A stretch of DNA of 64,000 nucleotides from Panulirus ornatus (lineage: Eukaryota > Arthropoda > Malacostraca > Decapoda > Palinuridae): assembly GCF_036320965.1 (NCBI RefSeq), contig NC_092279.1, forward strand, positions 21,067,929 to 21,131,928, given 5' to 3'. Position numbers and translations under genes: made by a program. How positions within the stretch are numbered: position 1 is the stretch's first letter; each line of letters begins with the position of its first letter. A model generated the notes under the pieces. That model was not told the DNA's origin. It made no database searches and worked only from the letters and a program-made list of their open reading frames with translations. Positions 13,301-28,300 of the stretch are shown in pieces.

Positions 13301-16300
13301 GAATTAAGAAGTATAGGGCATATGAAAATCAAGTACGTCTAAAGGACTTTGTGGAGAATTTAAGGGATGTCTGCTGGAAGGGAGCTAGAAGTGAGATAGA
13401 GAAGGGGATCTGGGCTTGCTGAGGTATGACCTACAGACCATGAGTCCCCCTGGACTCTCAAGAGAAGAGATGTAATACAGACTTTACAATCATGAGGAGT
13501 AGCCATGTGTGTATCCAAGTGAGATCTTATCAAAACATCAAGGAATGAGGCATCATTTATTGAAAGTTGCACTCCCTACTATCTTTGCATCAAGGAAACG
13601 TTTATCCTTATATATGCAGGTAAGAGGATGCCAACAATATAAAAGTACTCCATAAACAAGGAAAAAATGGTCTATCACAAAACTTAACAAGTGATGTGGA
13701 CAGCACTACTTTTTTTAATGTTGAAGGCTCCAGTCACATACAAAAGTCCACATATGAATATAAACAAAGTCAAATACATTAACTACTGACTCTGAGAAAA
13801 ACATTGAGTTGTACAGTGAAGACTCGATTGATAGTGTCCTTAGAAAGAGTGTGGGCAGCAATCACCATGAAGCCTGCAAGACACCTGGGCTCCAATGAAT
13901 CACTCCTTTGAGCCTCATCGCCATCCATAAGTCTGCTCCCCATGTTCAAGGATATGCCACCAATCCATGTAATGCCCTCTAATGGTATCCTCACTGTGCT
14001 TTCAGCACTGATCCTGGAAGTACATCCTTGCATCATAATAAAAAAATCCTCACAATTACGAGTCAGACTGAATTAAAGTACACAAAATTCATTATTACTA
14101 TATAATCACACATAAGTAATATCAAAGTAATGAGAGGAAAAAGTAATTCATATTCCTTATGAAATACGAAATTTATTTAATTCAAGTGTTCATATTCACA
14201 ACTTATACATGTATACAGTTTCTGTGTCATCATGATCAAATCAATAAGGGATTTGATGAGGGTTTGTTTTCAGCTTAAGAAGACTTACCAAGCCCTCTGC
14301 TGCATGGCCTCTCTCACTGTCTCATGTACTGGCCGTGTCTGATAAGTATCTTTAGCAGCTAGATGTAGGTCATCCAAAAACACCACCAACCCTCGACCTT
14401 TTTTAGCACCCCATTTCCCACACTCTCGTGGTGTCAAGTGACTTATCACAAGAGACTGTTGATTAAAAAAAAAGCATAAATACTGTTATCTAAAAGTGAA
14501 TACTAATTTCAAACTCATCACTTACTAATCTAAATGTCTGTTTATCATCAGTACAAATATTATCATCAAATCCATTTAAATGAGGTGAATCAAGAGCACA
14601 TATGCATGCATCTTTCACGGAAAAAGATTTTGTAGAACAGAAGCCCCATAGACTGCCAAAGAGTAGGAATGCCCATTTCCATGGGGTAGAGCTGCTACCT
14701 ATAAGACCTATAAGTCTAAAATCCTAACACAAAATGACAAAAAATGACAGTTAGCTGATCCAGGTTAACAGCTGTCAGTAAACTAATCACTTTCCAGAAA
14801 CCAATTATTTCACAACCACCTACCTTGAGAGAACTAGCTGTGGCAGCCGGAGTGATAGGAAAGATTACTGTATCAATTGTTGAGGTTGAGAGACTTTGTA
14901 GGTAGTGCCGTGTTACAACCTTACGCCCACTCTGGCCCTCACCCACCACCAGCACACCTTGAGTAGAGCGTCCACAAATGTCAAGCAGGTAGTCCAGTCT
15001 GTAATAAAAATTCTTCTACGTTAGGTATCAAAAAGCTATGTGGTGTAATATACTCAAAAGAATCCCATAAAAACATGTATTCTATTAGATATACCATTTC
15101 ATTAACTCTGACAGGAATTCTTATGGATGCCATCTCCTTATTGACATCCTGTCTAAGGAACTGGATTCCATATGAAAAGCTGTTACACCATCATAAAGCC
15201 TGCCTTTTCCAACAATCATTTTTCACAATGTTGGTCAGTCACAACCCCTAAAAGGAAAAAGAATGACCAATCATCAAAGGGTCACTTTCTTAGGCCTTAG
15301 GGACTCTTCCCATTCACATCAGCTTAAAGAAATTGGTTGCAAAAAAACAATTCTTCAAGCGCCAGTCTATTTCTCTGGAAAAGAGCATCTGTTCAATAAA
15401 GGACAATACATCAGCATGCCCCTATCTCTTCTACAGGACACTAGTTAGTAGACATACATTTTTTGGTTAAAGGTCTTGATCTCAAGGTGCCAAAAAGTAC
15501 CTTTGGTGTAATTACAACAAGCAGAAAGATGCTTTTTTCAGGTCCATGTCTCCTTCAAAAGCAACCATAGGATAGACAACTTTTGGTGAATCCTCACTCT
15601 AGAGCCTTTATCTCAACTTGGTCTCTTCATCACTAAAGTCAATATTCTCTACCTGATGAAAGACATCTGAAGTCACAATACATCTGAAACTGGTGGAATA
15701 AAATCTACCCCTCCCTTCCAGTATGCATGTTCACATTCCCGTAAGGAGTGGGATCATTTAGAAGCTTGGTGACCCTAACAAAATCATTTTGGAGGGACAA
15801 TCCTTAGTTGCCCTTCCATCTTTAACATTAACCATATCCAATCCTCACCCTACTTGACCTAATCTCATAACTCTTGGTAAAGACATATCTAAGCACTCAG
15901 TTCTGTGTGCTAAATCTGGAATTTCTTTTCTACATCTATCAATGATAATATGGGGATTTCAATGTAGAGCTCCCACCTCAATGCATTATATCTTCCACAA
16001 TCCACAAACATCAGTAGAAACAGACCTATAATTAACCATTTTACAAGGCATGTGCCTTTGATTCCTTGCTTCTCTGCTCCATGACTGAAACAAGATTCCT
16101 AACACCACATCCCCCCCAAAAATGGGAGGATTTCAGACATATTTCCATTGGTTTTGTAAATGACCTTAGTAAGCCCAAAACAAAACAAACTATTGTAGTT
16201 CTTCCTTCTTCAGTGACATATAACTCCATGCTTTTAACTCAGATTGTGAGAAAGGTTCTAGACCTTTTATAGCCCTTTTACCCTGTTTTCCTGCTAAAGT

Positions 16301-19300
16301 CTTACACCAGAGGTCTATTTCTTATATAAAAATATTCTTTTTAAATACATAATGAAAGTAATAAAAGGATAAAAGAGATGTGTGGTAATAAAAGAGTGTG
16401 GTTGAGAGTGCACTGAAATGTTATGAACATACAGAGACCATGAGAAGAAAGACTGACTAAGAGGTTATGTGCATCAGACGTGGAGGTAACAAGGAGAACA
16501 GGGTAACCCGACTGAAAATGAAAGGATGGAGTGAAAAAAGATTTTGAGCAACTGGAGTCTGGACATGTAGGAGGATGAAAGGTATGCACAGGATAGGGTA
16601 AATTGGAACAATGTGGTATACTGGGGTTGACATGCTGTCAATGGACTGAACCAGGGTATGTGAAATGTCTGGGGTAAAAAATGGAAAGGTCTGTGGAGCC
16701 TGGAGATGGATAGGGAGCTGTGGCTATGGTGGATTACACATGACAGCTAGACTGAATGTGAACAAATGCGGCCTTTTCTGTCTGTTTTCCTCATACTACC
16801 TCACTGATGAACAGGGTGGCTATGCTGTTTCTTGTGGGGCAAGGTGGTGCCAGGAATGGATGAAGGCAAGCAAGTATGAATATGTACATGTGTATATATG
16901 TATGTTTATGATATGTATATGTATGTATGTTTCATACAATTTTTTTCATACATATTTGCCATTTAACGAGTTAATGAGGTAGTGTTAAGAACAGAGGACT
17001 AAGCCTTAGAAGGAATATCCTCACTTGGCCCCCTTCTCTGTTCCTTCTTTTGAAAAATTGAAAACGAGAGGGGAGAATTTCCAGCCCCCCACTCCCTCCC
17101 CTTTTAGTTGCCTTCTATGACAAGCAGGGATACATGGGAGGCATTCTTTCTCCCCTATCCTCAGGGATATATATGTGTATATGAGTGGATGGGCCATTCT
17201 TTCTTCGTCTGTTTCCTTGCGCTACCTTGCTAACGCGAGAGATGGTGATTAAGTATAATAAATATAAATATAAATAATAATAATAACATTAACAATAATT
17301 TTTTTCATCTGTCACATGAAACAAGGTAGTGTTACGTGCAGATGATAGAACCTTAGAGGAAAAATCTCTAGCTTGGCTCCTTCCTTGTTGTGTTCCTTCT
17401 TTTGGAAAGTAGCACAGGTGTGAAGGATTCCCAGTCCCCACTTCTGCCTCGCTTAGTCACACTCTATGATACGTGGGCAGTATTCTTTCTCCCATGTCCC
17501 CAGGGATATGTATGAAGTTTATTTATAATCACTTCATAACCAATTACTATGAAACAATCCTGGTGTTACCCAAGACCATTCTAAAGGCTCCTGCAGCTCA
17601 AGCTGTGCTACTTCCAGGACAATGGAAATGTTGACTCCTTTGGAAAGAGAAGTTCTTTGACAAGACTATTCCGAATGATATGGCCTTTAGTGAAACAAAC
17701 AAGCTGCCACAACCACAGTTCAATGGTTAGCAAAGGGTGTGGAAGTTCAGTACTTCCTCACTAGAAATACCAAAGATTAGAAGGTCCTAACTCTGATTTT
17801 CCTTGAGATATCAAAGAGAAATGCTGTCATGATTGAAGAACAGACAGCAGAGAAGACATATTAGTACAATTATGATCGCTTTTAACTACATTTGTCCCAC
17901 CTAGCTACTGGTGGGCTTGAAAAAGGCTAATGTCATGATAATGTCAGCAAATAAAGGAAATAACATATACAGATTCAAATAACATATCTATCAGAAGACC
18001 AAAGCTTTGATAATTGACACTTAAAGTACCTCATGAGGAAGGTTACAAATATATCACAGAGTGGTTAAATTCAAAACGCTTTACCTGGCAGATTCTATTG
18101 TAGGAACGAGAATTTTTGATATTTTGGTAGTTTCTGGGACTTCAGCATGCTTGATAACATCTGTCCATGGTCTCCAGAAGGACCGCTGCTTGGCATCAAA
18201 TACCACATCAAAGATACTGCAATCAGCTGGGTATGGACAACTGATCTGATTTACAGAATTTGGAACAGGATGATCTGCATTACAACCTGTAAGAGGAAAT
18301 TTGGTTAAAACTGAGAATGTCAGTAACTTGAGTAACATAGAGGCAGATGTTTTACAAACAATTCATTAAAAAACACATGGGTGATTACCTGTACAAGAAC
18401 ACTGAGAAGATTTACCCTTGCAAAGCCCAATCCTTTAACCTCTCTTTTGCATCATATGGTCTCTTGAATCTCTTTATACAGTCTGTACTCACTTCTTGTT
18501 CACTATTTGTCTGATAATCTATTGCTATAACAGTATTTTCCCATCATTTCTGCCTTACTGAGTTTCTTGTTGAGCCCTCTCACTGAATTGTTTCTTCATC
18601 ATAAAGAATATTTAAATCAATATCACTGAGTTGACAGATGAACTTAAAACCATAATCACATCAGTCCTTGTCCTTTTCCTTCAAGCATGTGTAAAAGTAA
18701 GGCTGCTGACCTTTCCCCAAAGCTTAGCTCTTTCATGCTGGCCTAATTCTTGCTTCCCATTGTTGACCCCTTTGGTGAACACCTATTTGTCTCAATAACA
18801 TAGACTAAACTGGGAATGCATACTCCAATTTGGGTATATCATTTGTTGTAAATTTTTTCATCCTTGATTGCCATTTCCCAAATTAGCAAGGTAGCACTAG
18901 ATCAGACAAAAAAGGCCATATCTGCTCACATACACATATATATATACATATTTACACATGCACACAAAAATGCATATATTTTCTTTATTCATTCTACTTA
19001 ATCACTGCTTCCTGCATCAGCAAGGTAGCACCAGGAAACAGATGAAGAATGGCCCATCCACTCATATACACATATATATACATAAATGCCCATATATGCA
19101 CGTAAACTTACATATATATGTATCAACATATACATTCTTTTTTTTTCATACTATTTGCCATTTCCCGCATTAGCAAGGTAGCGTTAAGAACAGAGGACTG
19201 GGCCTTTGAGGGAATATCCTCACATGGCCCCCTTCTCTATTCCTTCTTTTGAAAAATTAAAAAAAAAAAATAAAAAAAAAAATGAGAGGGGAGGATTTCC

Positions 19301-22300
19301 AGCCCCCTGCTCCCTTCCCCTTTAGTCGCCTTCTACGACACGCAGGGAATACGTGGGAAGTATTCTTTCTCCCCTATCCCCAGGGATATACATATACATA
19401 CACAGACATATACATATATATTTTTTTTTTTTTTTTTCATACGATTCGCCATTTCCCGCATTTGCGAGGTAGCGTTAAGAACAGAGGACTGGGCCTTAGA
19501 GGGAAAATCCTCACCTGGCCCCCTTCTCTGTTCCTTCTTTTGGAAAATTAAAAAAAAAAAAAACGAGAGGGGAGGATTTCCAGCCACCCGCTCCCTCCCC
19601 TTTTAGTCGCCTTCTACGACACGCAGGGAATACGTGGGAAGTATTCTTTCTCCCCTATCCCCAGGGATACATACATATGTATCAACATATACATACACAG
19701 ACATATACATATACACACATGTACATATTCATATTTGCTTGCCTTCATCCATTCCTGTTGCTACCTCACCCCACAGGAAACAGCATCATTATTATTATCA
19801 TTATTATTATCATTATCATTATACATGATCGCCATTTCCCACATCAGCAAGGTAGCATCAGGAGACAGACGAAGAATGGCCCTCCCACTCAAATACACAC
19901 ACATATACATACATATGCATATCAGCATATACATACATATACACAGACATGTATACAAATGTACACATTCATACTTGCCTGCCTTCATCAATTCCTGGCA
20001 CTACCCCGCCCCACAGGAAACAGCATCGCTACCCCCTGCTTCAGTGAGGTAGCACCAGGAAAACAGACAAAAAAGCCACATTTGTTCAGTCTCTAGCTGT
20101 CATGTGTAATACACCGAGACCACAGCTCCCTATCCACATCCAGGCCCCACAGACCTTTCCATGGTTTACCCCATCTGAGACAGCAAAAATGGGTATGTTT
20201 GAAGGAATAGTAGTTGCAACAATATCATATGGCTGCTAGACATAGGTTATAGATAGGGTTATGCAGAGGAGCATGGATGTGTTGGATCTAAAATGTTTGA
20301 AGACAATATTTATGGGGTGAGACGGTTTGACTGAGTAAGGACAATATGTGGTGCGAGGGAGTTTGATCGATTAAGAAATGAAAGGTTAAGAGATAAGTGT
20401 GGTAGTAAAAGTGGCATAGATGAGAGAGCAGAAGAGGGTGTGCTGAAATGGTCTGGACATATGGATAGAATAAATGAGGAAAGGTTGACAAAGTTGATAT
20501 ATGTGTCAGAAGTGGACAGAACAAGGAGAGCAAGGGGACCACATTAGAGAGGGAAGGATGAAGAGCAAAAGATTTTAAGCAATCAGGGCCTGAACATGCA
20601 AGCGAGTAAAAGGCGTGCACAGGACAGAGTGACTTTGAACAATGTGGTATACTGGGGTCGATGTGCTGTCAACGGACTGAAAATGGGCATGAGAAGTGCA
20701 CCATGAAAAGGAATGTGGGGCCTGGATATGGATAGGGAGCTGTGGTTTTGGTACATTACACATGACAGGTAAAGAATGGATAAGAGCAGGTGTGGCCTTT
20801 CTTCATCTGTTCCTGGTGCTAGCTCACAAATATGGGAAATGCCATACAAGTATGAAAATGAATGTAAATAAGTATAAAAGCACATGAAATATGTGGAAAA
20901 AGGAGCCATGGAAAGTGCTGTCATTTAGTAATGTGGATCAGACAAAAAAGTTTCCTCTGATGGGAGGAGGGCTATCTCACAGTCACTCAAGTAATATTAC
21001 CTTCCTGCTTTTACTTATGCTTTATATTCACCAGCATTTCTTTCAGAAATAGTGATGTCATGACTGAAATTACATTAGAGGCTTATCAGTGCTTTCTTTT
21101 GCATCTTTTAAACTAATTTTTTTTTCTCATTTTCAAAATGAGATCCTCAATCAAACCACTTTATACCAGCCTCTTTCCTTTCCCTGTAGCTGGTATTAAC
21201 CAACTGACTCCACTGCAGATTTCCCAGGCTGTTATATCAATGTCCTAATTTCTGTGAACAGAACTTAGGCTCTTAGTCTGTGTTTATGAAGTTTCTCATG
21301 CTATCATGTTTCTACTCATTTATTCCCTTGTTAACAGGGTTCTGATCTTCCTGAGCTGCCCTCTTACCTAAAAAATATTCCAACTCAAGTACAAGAGGGT
21401 TACTCCATTATTGATGTTTTCTATTGTGCAATCATTTAACAATGCTGTTAGTGCTCAATTCATTTACCTCTGAAAGTGTCAATGTCTCTGACCCTTGGGT
21501 ATTCACTGGTCTGTTTGCACAAAAGGATACTGACAATAACTTTTGGTCTGTGTTGATCCCAGTTTGCACAATGAATTCTGCAATTAAAGATCTCTTTTAT
21601 AATGGCTTTTCCATCACATTGCATCCTTCACTCTCCTATATGTCACTTCAGTAATTTCATTGAAGAAGTATTGTTCTTCTGATATTCTTTTCCATGACTA
21701 TGCATTGTTCCAGCGATTAAACAATATGTTAGGCACACTCTTCCCTAATTCAGCTTTCTGAATTGTCTAGCATCTACCAAAACCTTTTACAATCTAAATC
21801 TCTCTTATGCTATGGCTAAACTTTTCTTTCCTTAAATTTTCTTGTGAGGTTTAGTCTCTATAAATTTATACTGCTTTGCTTAATTTTACTTACATAGTGT
21901 TTAAATTCAAATTTCTTGCCATTTCCCACTCGACCATCTGCATTTGTATATCTGATTTTGTATATATTCCTTACTTTGACTGGGTTTCTTAACATCCTAC
22001 TCACAGTGGTAATAACCTCTTCAACTTATTTACTGGTCAAATGTTTGCCTTCTGAATTGCTCCTTTAACCTACTGAATGCTGGCATTGCATATATTGGAC
22101 ACATTGCCTCCAGGAATTGCCTGCTAGGCTCCCATTTATAGGATCTCATTTTTAAGAGATCCATATACAACTGTAGGGGTGATAATTAGTCAGCATTCAC
22201 TTAATGGCATCTCAGAGGGTATTTTCATATATTAGTCTTTATTTTTACCACTTGAGTGGCCAGCAACCAACACGTCAAAGCGTAAGAAAACCCAAATTTC

Positions 22301-25300
22301 TATGTGGACTTATAACATGAGAATGATTGTGAATCATGCAGATATGGTTTTCATAAATGACATGGAAGAATGAAAGCAAGAGAAAGAGGAGCATGATACT
22401 GCCAGGAGTGAGGGCAAAGATGACCCTAGCCCTAGTGTGAGGAAGGTAGGTGGTACCAGAAGTAACAGCAACATTGCATCATTCATCTGCTTCACGGGTA
22501 TGGACATGTTGCTAACTTTACTCCAAAAAAATTTTGTTTTTGATAGCAGTAATTAAGTTATAACAGGTGCTTGTTCTGTTACTGAGAATTCTGAGGAGCT
22601 AGACCATTTTTTTAGAGTATTTTGACTGATTTCATGGACATGACAGCAACTGAAACAAATCACTACCACACAGTCAGCATCTCTAAACAGAGGGCTGTCC
22701 AAGTGGCTGTGATGATGAAAAAAATTGCATTATGGAGTACAATGAAAAAATGATAACTGTAGATAAATGTAGTATGCTTATCAGTTCTGGTAAACGTGAA
22801 AATACATAAACTTATCAGCTGTGCTGAGCATATGAGAAAGAGCACAAGGCGATATATAAAACTGTTCTTTCACTTGCTAAACCTTTTACAGCTGTACATC
22901 TTCAATGTGTACTTGGTGAAGATTGGCCAAAGGACATCAGTAGGGCACTCTGTCATCAACTAGTTGACAGATTCAATATGATCAATCAGACACTAAGTCA
23001 TCACATCGGCAGATGTCAAGTATGTCTTGTGGAAGACACCACAGTTGCCCTATTACATCCACAAAAAGTGAGAAATGAGCCCAAAGCAGGTGTCATGTTT
23101 CCGTCAAAACCATTCAAGGGCAGAGGAGAATGCATAAAACACAATACATATGCAGTGAATGTGATAGGCCTCTGTACGCCCATGTTTCAAGGTGTACCAT
23201 AAGAAAAGCAATTACAGAAAACAAAAGAGTACAGTGTATGAATATGTACATATATGGTATGTATGTATATACATGTGTATGGGGGTGAGTTGGGCCATTT
23301 CTTTCGTCTGTTTCCTTGCGCTATCTCACAAACGCGGGAGACAGCGACAAAGCAAAATAAAAAAAAATGGTAAATACCAGAACATCAATTACATGCAATA
23401 GGATAAATAGCATTATTGTGAAGAGAACTTGCATATAATTATATGTGTAAGGGAACAATAACACTGGTTATGTGTTATGTGGCAAAGGGTGCATTTGTGA
23501 GCATCGTTACACATGTGAATACAAACAGATCTACCATGTTGCATGGTGTGTTTTATAAAAAAATAATTGTTTCATATGGGATGATTTTTTTTTATCTATG
23601 ACCCACAGTGGGGTTACTCATAGTATATAGGGTTGTCACTGTCAATGGGTTCATTCTCTCTGTAACTCCTCCCCTGATCTGATTTCTATGAATGCACAAT
23701 TAAATGCATAGATAATTGTCTATTCATGCTGTTTATACATGTTTGAACATTCTTGTGTGTGTGAAAATTAATCAATTTACTTAAGTACAAAAAAAAAGGC
23801 AGTAGCAGAGTTTGAAGGATGAATATCTACAGAGTAAATTCTTTGCATAATTCTTTATCCAATTGTCAGCATCATGAACCACTATTTATATATATATTTT
23901 TTTTCTCAAACTATTCGCCACTTCCCACGTTAGCAAGGTAGCGTTAAGAACAGAGGACTGGGCCTCTGAGGGAATATCCTCACCTGGCCCCCTTCTCTGT
24001 TCCTTCTTTTGGAAAATTAAAAAAAAAAAAACGAGAGGGGAGGATTTCTAGCCCCCCACTCCCTCCCCATTCAGTCGCCTTCTACGACACGCAGGGAATA
24101 CGTGGGAAGTAGTCTTTCTCCCCTATATATAACTATTTATATATGAATCGTAATTTCCAACTTACAATTATATTTTCCTGACTATAAAGCATAAATACTC
24201 AATCACACTGAAAATTTCTCTGAAAAGGATTTACAAGGATTACCTTACTTGCAATAACAATAGAGTAAAAAATTCTAGTTATTGACATACCCATAACAAG
24301 TTTTCTAAAGAATTCATTAAAAGAATCTTTATTGTCCAAGGTCATGGCACCTGCAAGACACCAAGTGAGGCAGAAGAGGAAAGCTGCTGTGGTCCAGATG
24401 GGACCCAACTTAGCACTGTCCTTCTGTGAAATGGAAGAGTCCTGTAGGACATCCTGCACTACTGTTGCTGTTAGTGGAAAAACAGATCTGAAAAAAATAA
24501 ACGTGCTTTATTGAATTTGAGTACTCTAGCAAAATAAAAGTTTGTCTATATAAATACTTTCCCTGTAGAAATAAACTCATTAACAGCTACATACATACAG
24601 TCTGGTTTGTGAACAGTCTACATGGTTTTCAAAGCTTTGATAACTCAGCCTCCAGTCCACCATTTTAAATGCAAATACTCCCAACATAGTATGCTTTATT
24701 AACTTCTTTGTCATCTCTACATTCTTCACATTTCCATTCAACACTTAATTCTCTTAGTTTCAATATATTTTTCATGTTCTCCAAGTTCATACTACTGTAT
24801 GTGCATACCCATACAACATTAGTAATTCATCTATTATCTTGTCAACAATTATCTTTGAAGTGTAACTTCTCTTTCATTTTGTCAATCTACTAACTCACTC
24901 AACTCTACCTCTTCCTGAAAATCTGTCAAAATGTGGGTTGGCAATTTGAAAGCAAGGGCCTGCTCCTTACCAAGGCCTGATAAATCTTTAATAATAACGT
25001 AGTCTCTAGTGCAAACTTTCTGCTGCACCTTCCATTCTTAGATAATGCACTTCTAACACACCTAACCGATGACTCATTCCCAACTCCCCACTCTTTGCTC
25101 ACTGTAGCACTAACAGTCTACCTGGCTTTCAAAAATTTGATAACAGCCTCCAGTCCACCATCATTATTGCAAGTACTACCAATCTAGCATGCTTTTGTAA
25201 CTTCTTCATCAAACCATACATTAGGCTCTAACTAGAATTCCCTTAAAGGATTCAATCATTTTACTTTTAACAGCACTTCTGCCTTAGCAAGAAATGCCCT

Positions 25301-28300
25301 CTAAGAACAGATGTAAATGAAAATTCTTAACGACTAACTTAATAAGATCAGATTTAGATTTCAATGGTCTGTAAGGTCTATGAGAAGATGAGGTCCATCT
25401 CTGATGACCATGACATTACATCCTTGATCTCTGGGTTATAACAATCTTACATCCAACAGTGATTTGCTTTAATACCATATCCCCATACCTAACAAGGGAG
25501 ACCTCAGTAATGGGCAGCAGACAGCGGCAGTGTTCCACTACAAATGCAAGAGATGGCGGAATTAGCCAACAGGCAAGCTCTTGCAGAAGGTGAGCATATT
25601 CATCCCACCATTTGTCATGAGCATGATTGTGAAGCCAATTGTGCATTAATGAGGTCCAGGTCACAGTGCTGCCTCCTACATACACCATCCCACAACGTGA
25701 CACAGTGGCAGGGGAGGCCTGGTAAGAAACAAAATATCTAAATTCCTCTATCAGTCCTCCTACTGATCCTTTTACACATGCTTATACTCTAAGTCTCATT
25801 TTACTTTAAGAACTTTGGTAATTACTGTATCATCAGTACTGTACACATAAAAACTATTCATTTCTACAAACTCAGAGTAAATTTTTTTTTTCCAAAGGAA
25901 AACAATCTAAGGTAATCAAATCTCTTGTACGAGTGTAAAGAGAAAGGGCATCTTCCCAGTTTGGGAATAAAACAAAAAGTGTAGTGTATGCATTTTTAAG
26001 ACCACTAAATATATGTAGTATATACAGGACTTTTATGTCCCACTTATATACCTAGCATATGCAGGATTGGTGTTACTGGACTCCACCTGCATGAGGATAC
26101 ATTGCAAGAGAAAAGTTACTTTGGCAAGGCCATATTACTTGCAGTACAGTCTATTCAAAGAACTTCCCACTCCAAAGAAATCAACAGTTTTATGCTAGTG
26201 AAGGTAGCACAGCTTTGAATTCTAGAAGCCTCTGGGAAGATGGCCTTGGTAACTCCAGAACTCTTCTCAGAGAGGTTCAGAGGTATTTGTACATAAAAAT
26301 AATAAACAAATAAGCAAGATTTTATGACCATATCTTTGCATCTGTCTGAAATTACCTATTTGTGCATTATGGGGAGAGACCTTTACATTCTTAGGGCTCC
26401 ACCTCTTGTACATTTTGTACCATCAAGAAAATTTTAAATCTTTGCAAATTGCCAGCATTCACAGTCTCACTACTTAGATTAATCTAAGTATCAGCTACCC
26501 ATACACTAAATCAGTATTTCTTTACATCTCTCTTAATCATTTTCTTTCTCAGCTTCTGATCATAGCCTCTAGTAACTCAGACTGTGCATCTCATGAAGGA
26601 CTGTCAACTTCATCAACCTGATTCAGGAACATCTATCAGTATGTGTGCGGACACATTATCATCTGCATAATAACTCAAGAAAAATATACGACATAATTTA
26701 CACCACAGGTACCCCTATGGAAATAACCAACTTATTAGCTTTGGGGGCTCATAGTTTCATAGATTTCATATATACCATGAATCATGAGTATAGCCTTATA
26801 TTTGCCTTGCAGTGAGACATTGGGCCAAAGGTGTCCTCCTGCTGTCAATGTAGTCTTATTTAGTGAATATCTAAAGAGATGAAATATTTATCAAAATGGT
26901 TTTTGATGGTACTGATATTTTGAGCATTGGAAGGGTTTAGTTGTAACTTGCTCCTATGTTCTAATCTTATTTGGAAAAAAAAATTCTACACTAGTTTCAT
27001 ATATTTTTCTTTAAGTTTCATTGCCTTTGCCCTTGTTCTACCAACTGTAAATCTTTGCATTCAATAGATCTTCATTATTTACATTATAAAATTCCTCCAC
27101 AATATGGCAAACTTGTTTGAAAAGAGATCAAACCTTCTTTGTCTCTCTTCATCCACTAGATTTCTCAGTATATTCAAGTTGTGGCCTTACCAATGAACTT
27201 AAGATTATCAGGATTATTTCTGGCATTCTGTGATCAATCTTTGTAACAATAAAATATGACAATCATTTTGTTTTATCATTTGCTGCTAAGCACTCTTTAG
27301 TGCCCAAGATTGTTGCTTTTCTCCATTTCCTTTGGAAAGACAATTTGTAAGTACTGCATACATCTTCATCCTTCTACGCCCATGGGATGTGTTCTCGTAA
27401 TAATGTATGTACAGCAAATCTGAGCATAGTCAACCTAATAATACTTAGGAATAATAGGGATGGGTTTCCAAAACATCCAAAGGTTTCCCCTTTTCTTTTA
27501 CACCTATTTGACTCTCCAAATTCAACAAGGTAGCATTAGGATCAGCCAAACAATGGCCTCATTTGCACATACACCCTCTTTTGCTGTCATGTACAGCCAA
27601 GCCTCACAGACTACTTCATGGTTTACTTAGCTTCATTTTTATCATCATTTTCATTTATCTTATTTCTGGTAAATTTCTATGCATGTTTTGCATTAGAATT
27701 CCATGGTATTTCTTCCATTCTTTATCTTACCAAATATATTGCCAGACAGTGTGGAGGGTAAGGAGAAAATCATTTTACTGTTCTAACCTGAACTCATCTA
27801 TCTAAAATAGAAATGTAGTATCAAAATCTTATTTCTAGATATTCTCATTAAAGGTCAACAGGCCTTCTGTCATCTGTCTTTTGTAAGTAATAAGATGATG
27901 AAGACAAATTTAACACATGTGACCAATGCACTGATGCTGAACGTAATATAATTCTACAGAACAAATCTAAAGTTACTACCAAGATCTAAAAAATTACACT
28001 AACCTATGGCCAAAATTTTTTTTGACATTTACCCAGCTTCAAACCATGAGCTCAACTCACCCAATGTGACGAGTTGGGGTAGGGGAAACAAACTCAGTTC
28101 TGCAATTACATTTTCTTCCAAGATTTGTGATTGAACGGCCTTGCAAAGGAATTTTGTTGGGTGAAGAAGGTCTTTACTTGGGTAGTTTGGCTTTCCAAAT
28201 TGAAGTCCACCTGCCCAAACAATAACTCTTCAAAAAACAAAGTGCACAAAAATACAAAAAATAATATTGGCTAAGTAAAGTAAAACTTTTGAAAACAAGA

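Noticed and set aside
14013..14040. Upstream acceptor ATGCAAG for exon 21
   Set aside because: It would bring an in-frame stop after eight codons. TTCCAG at 14014-14016 keeps the frame.
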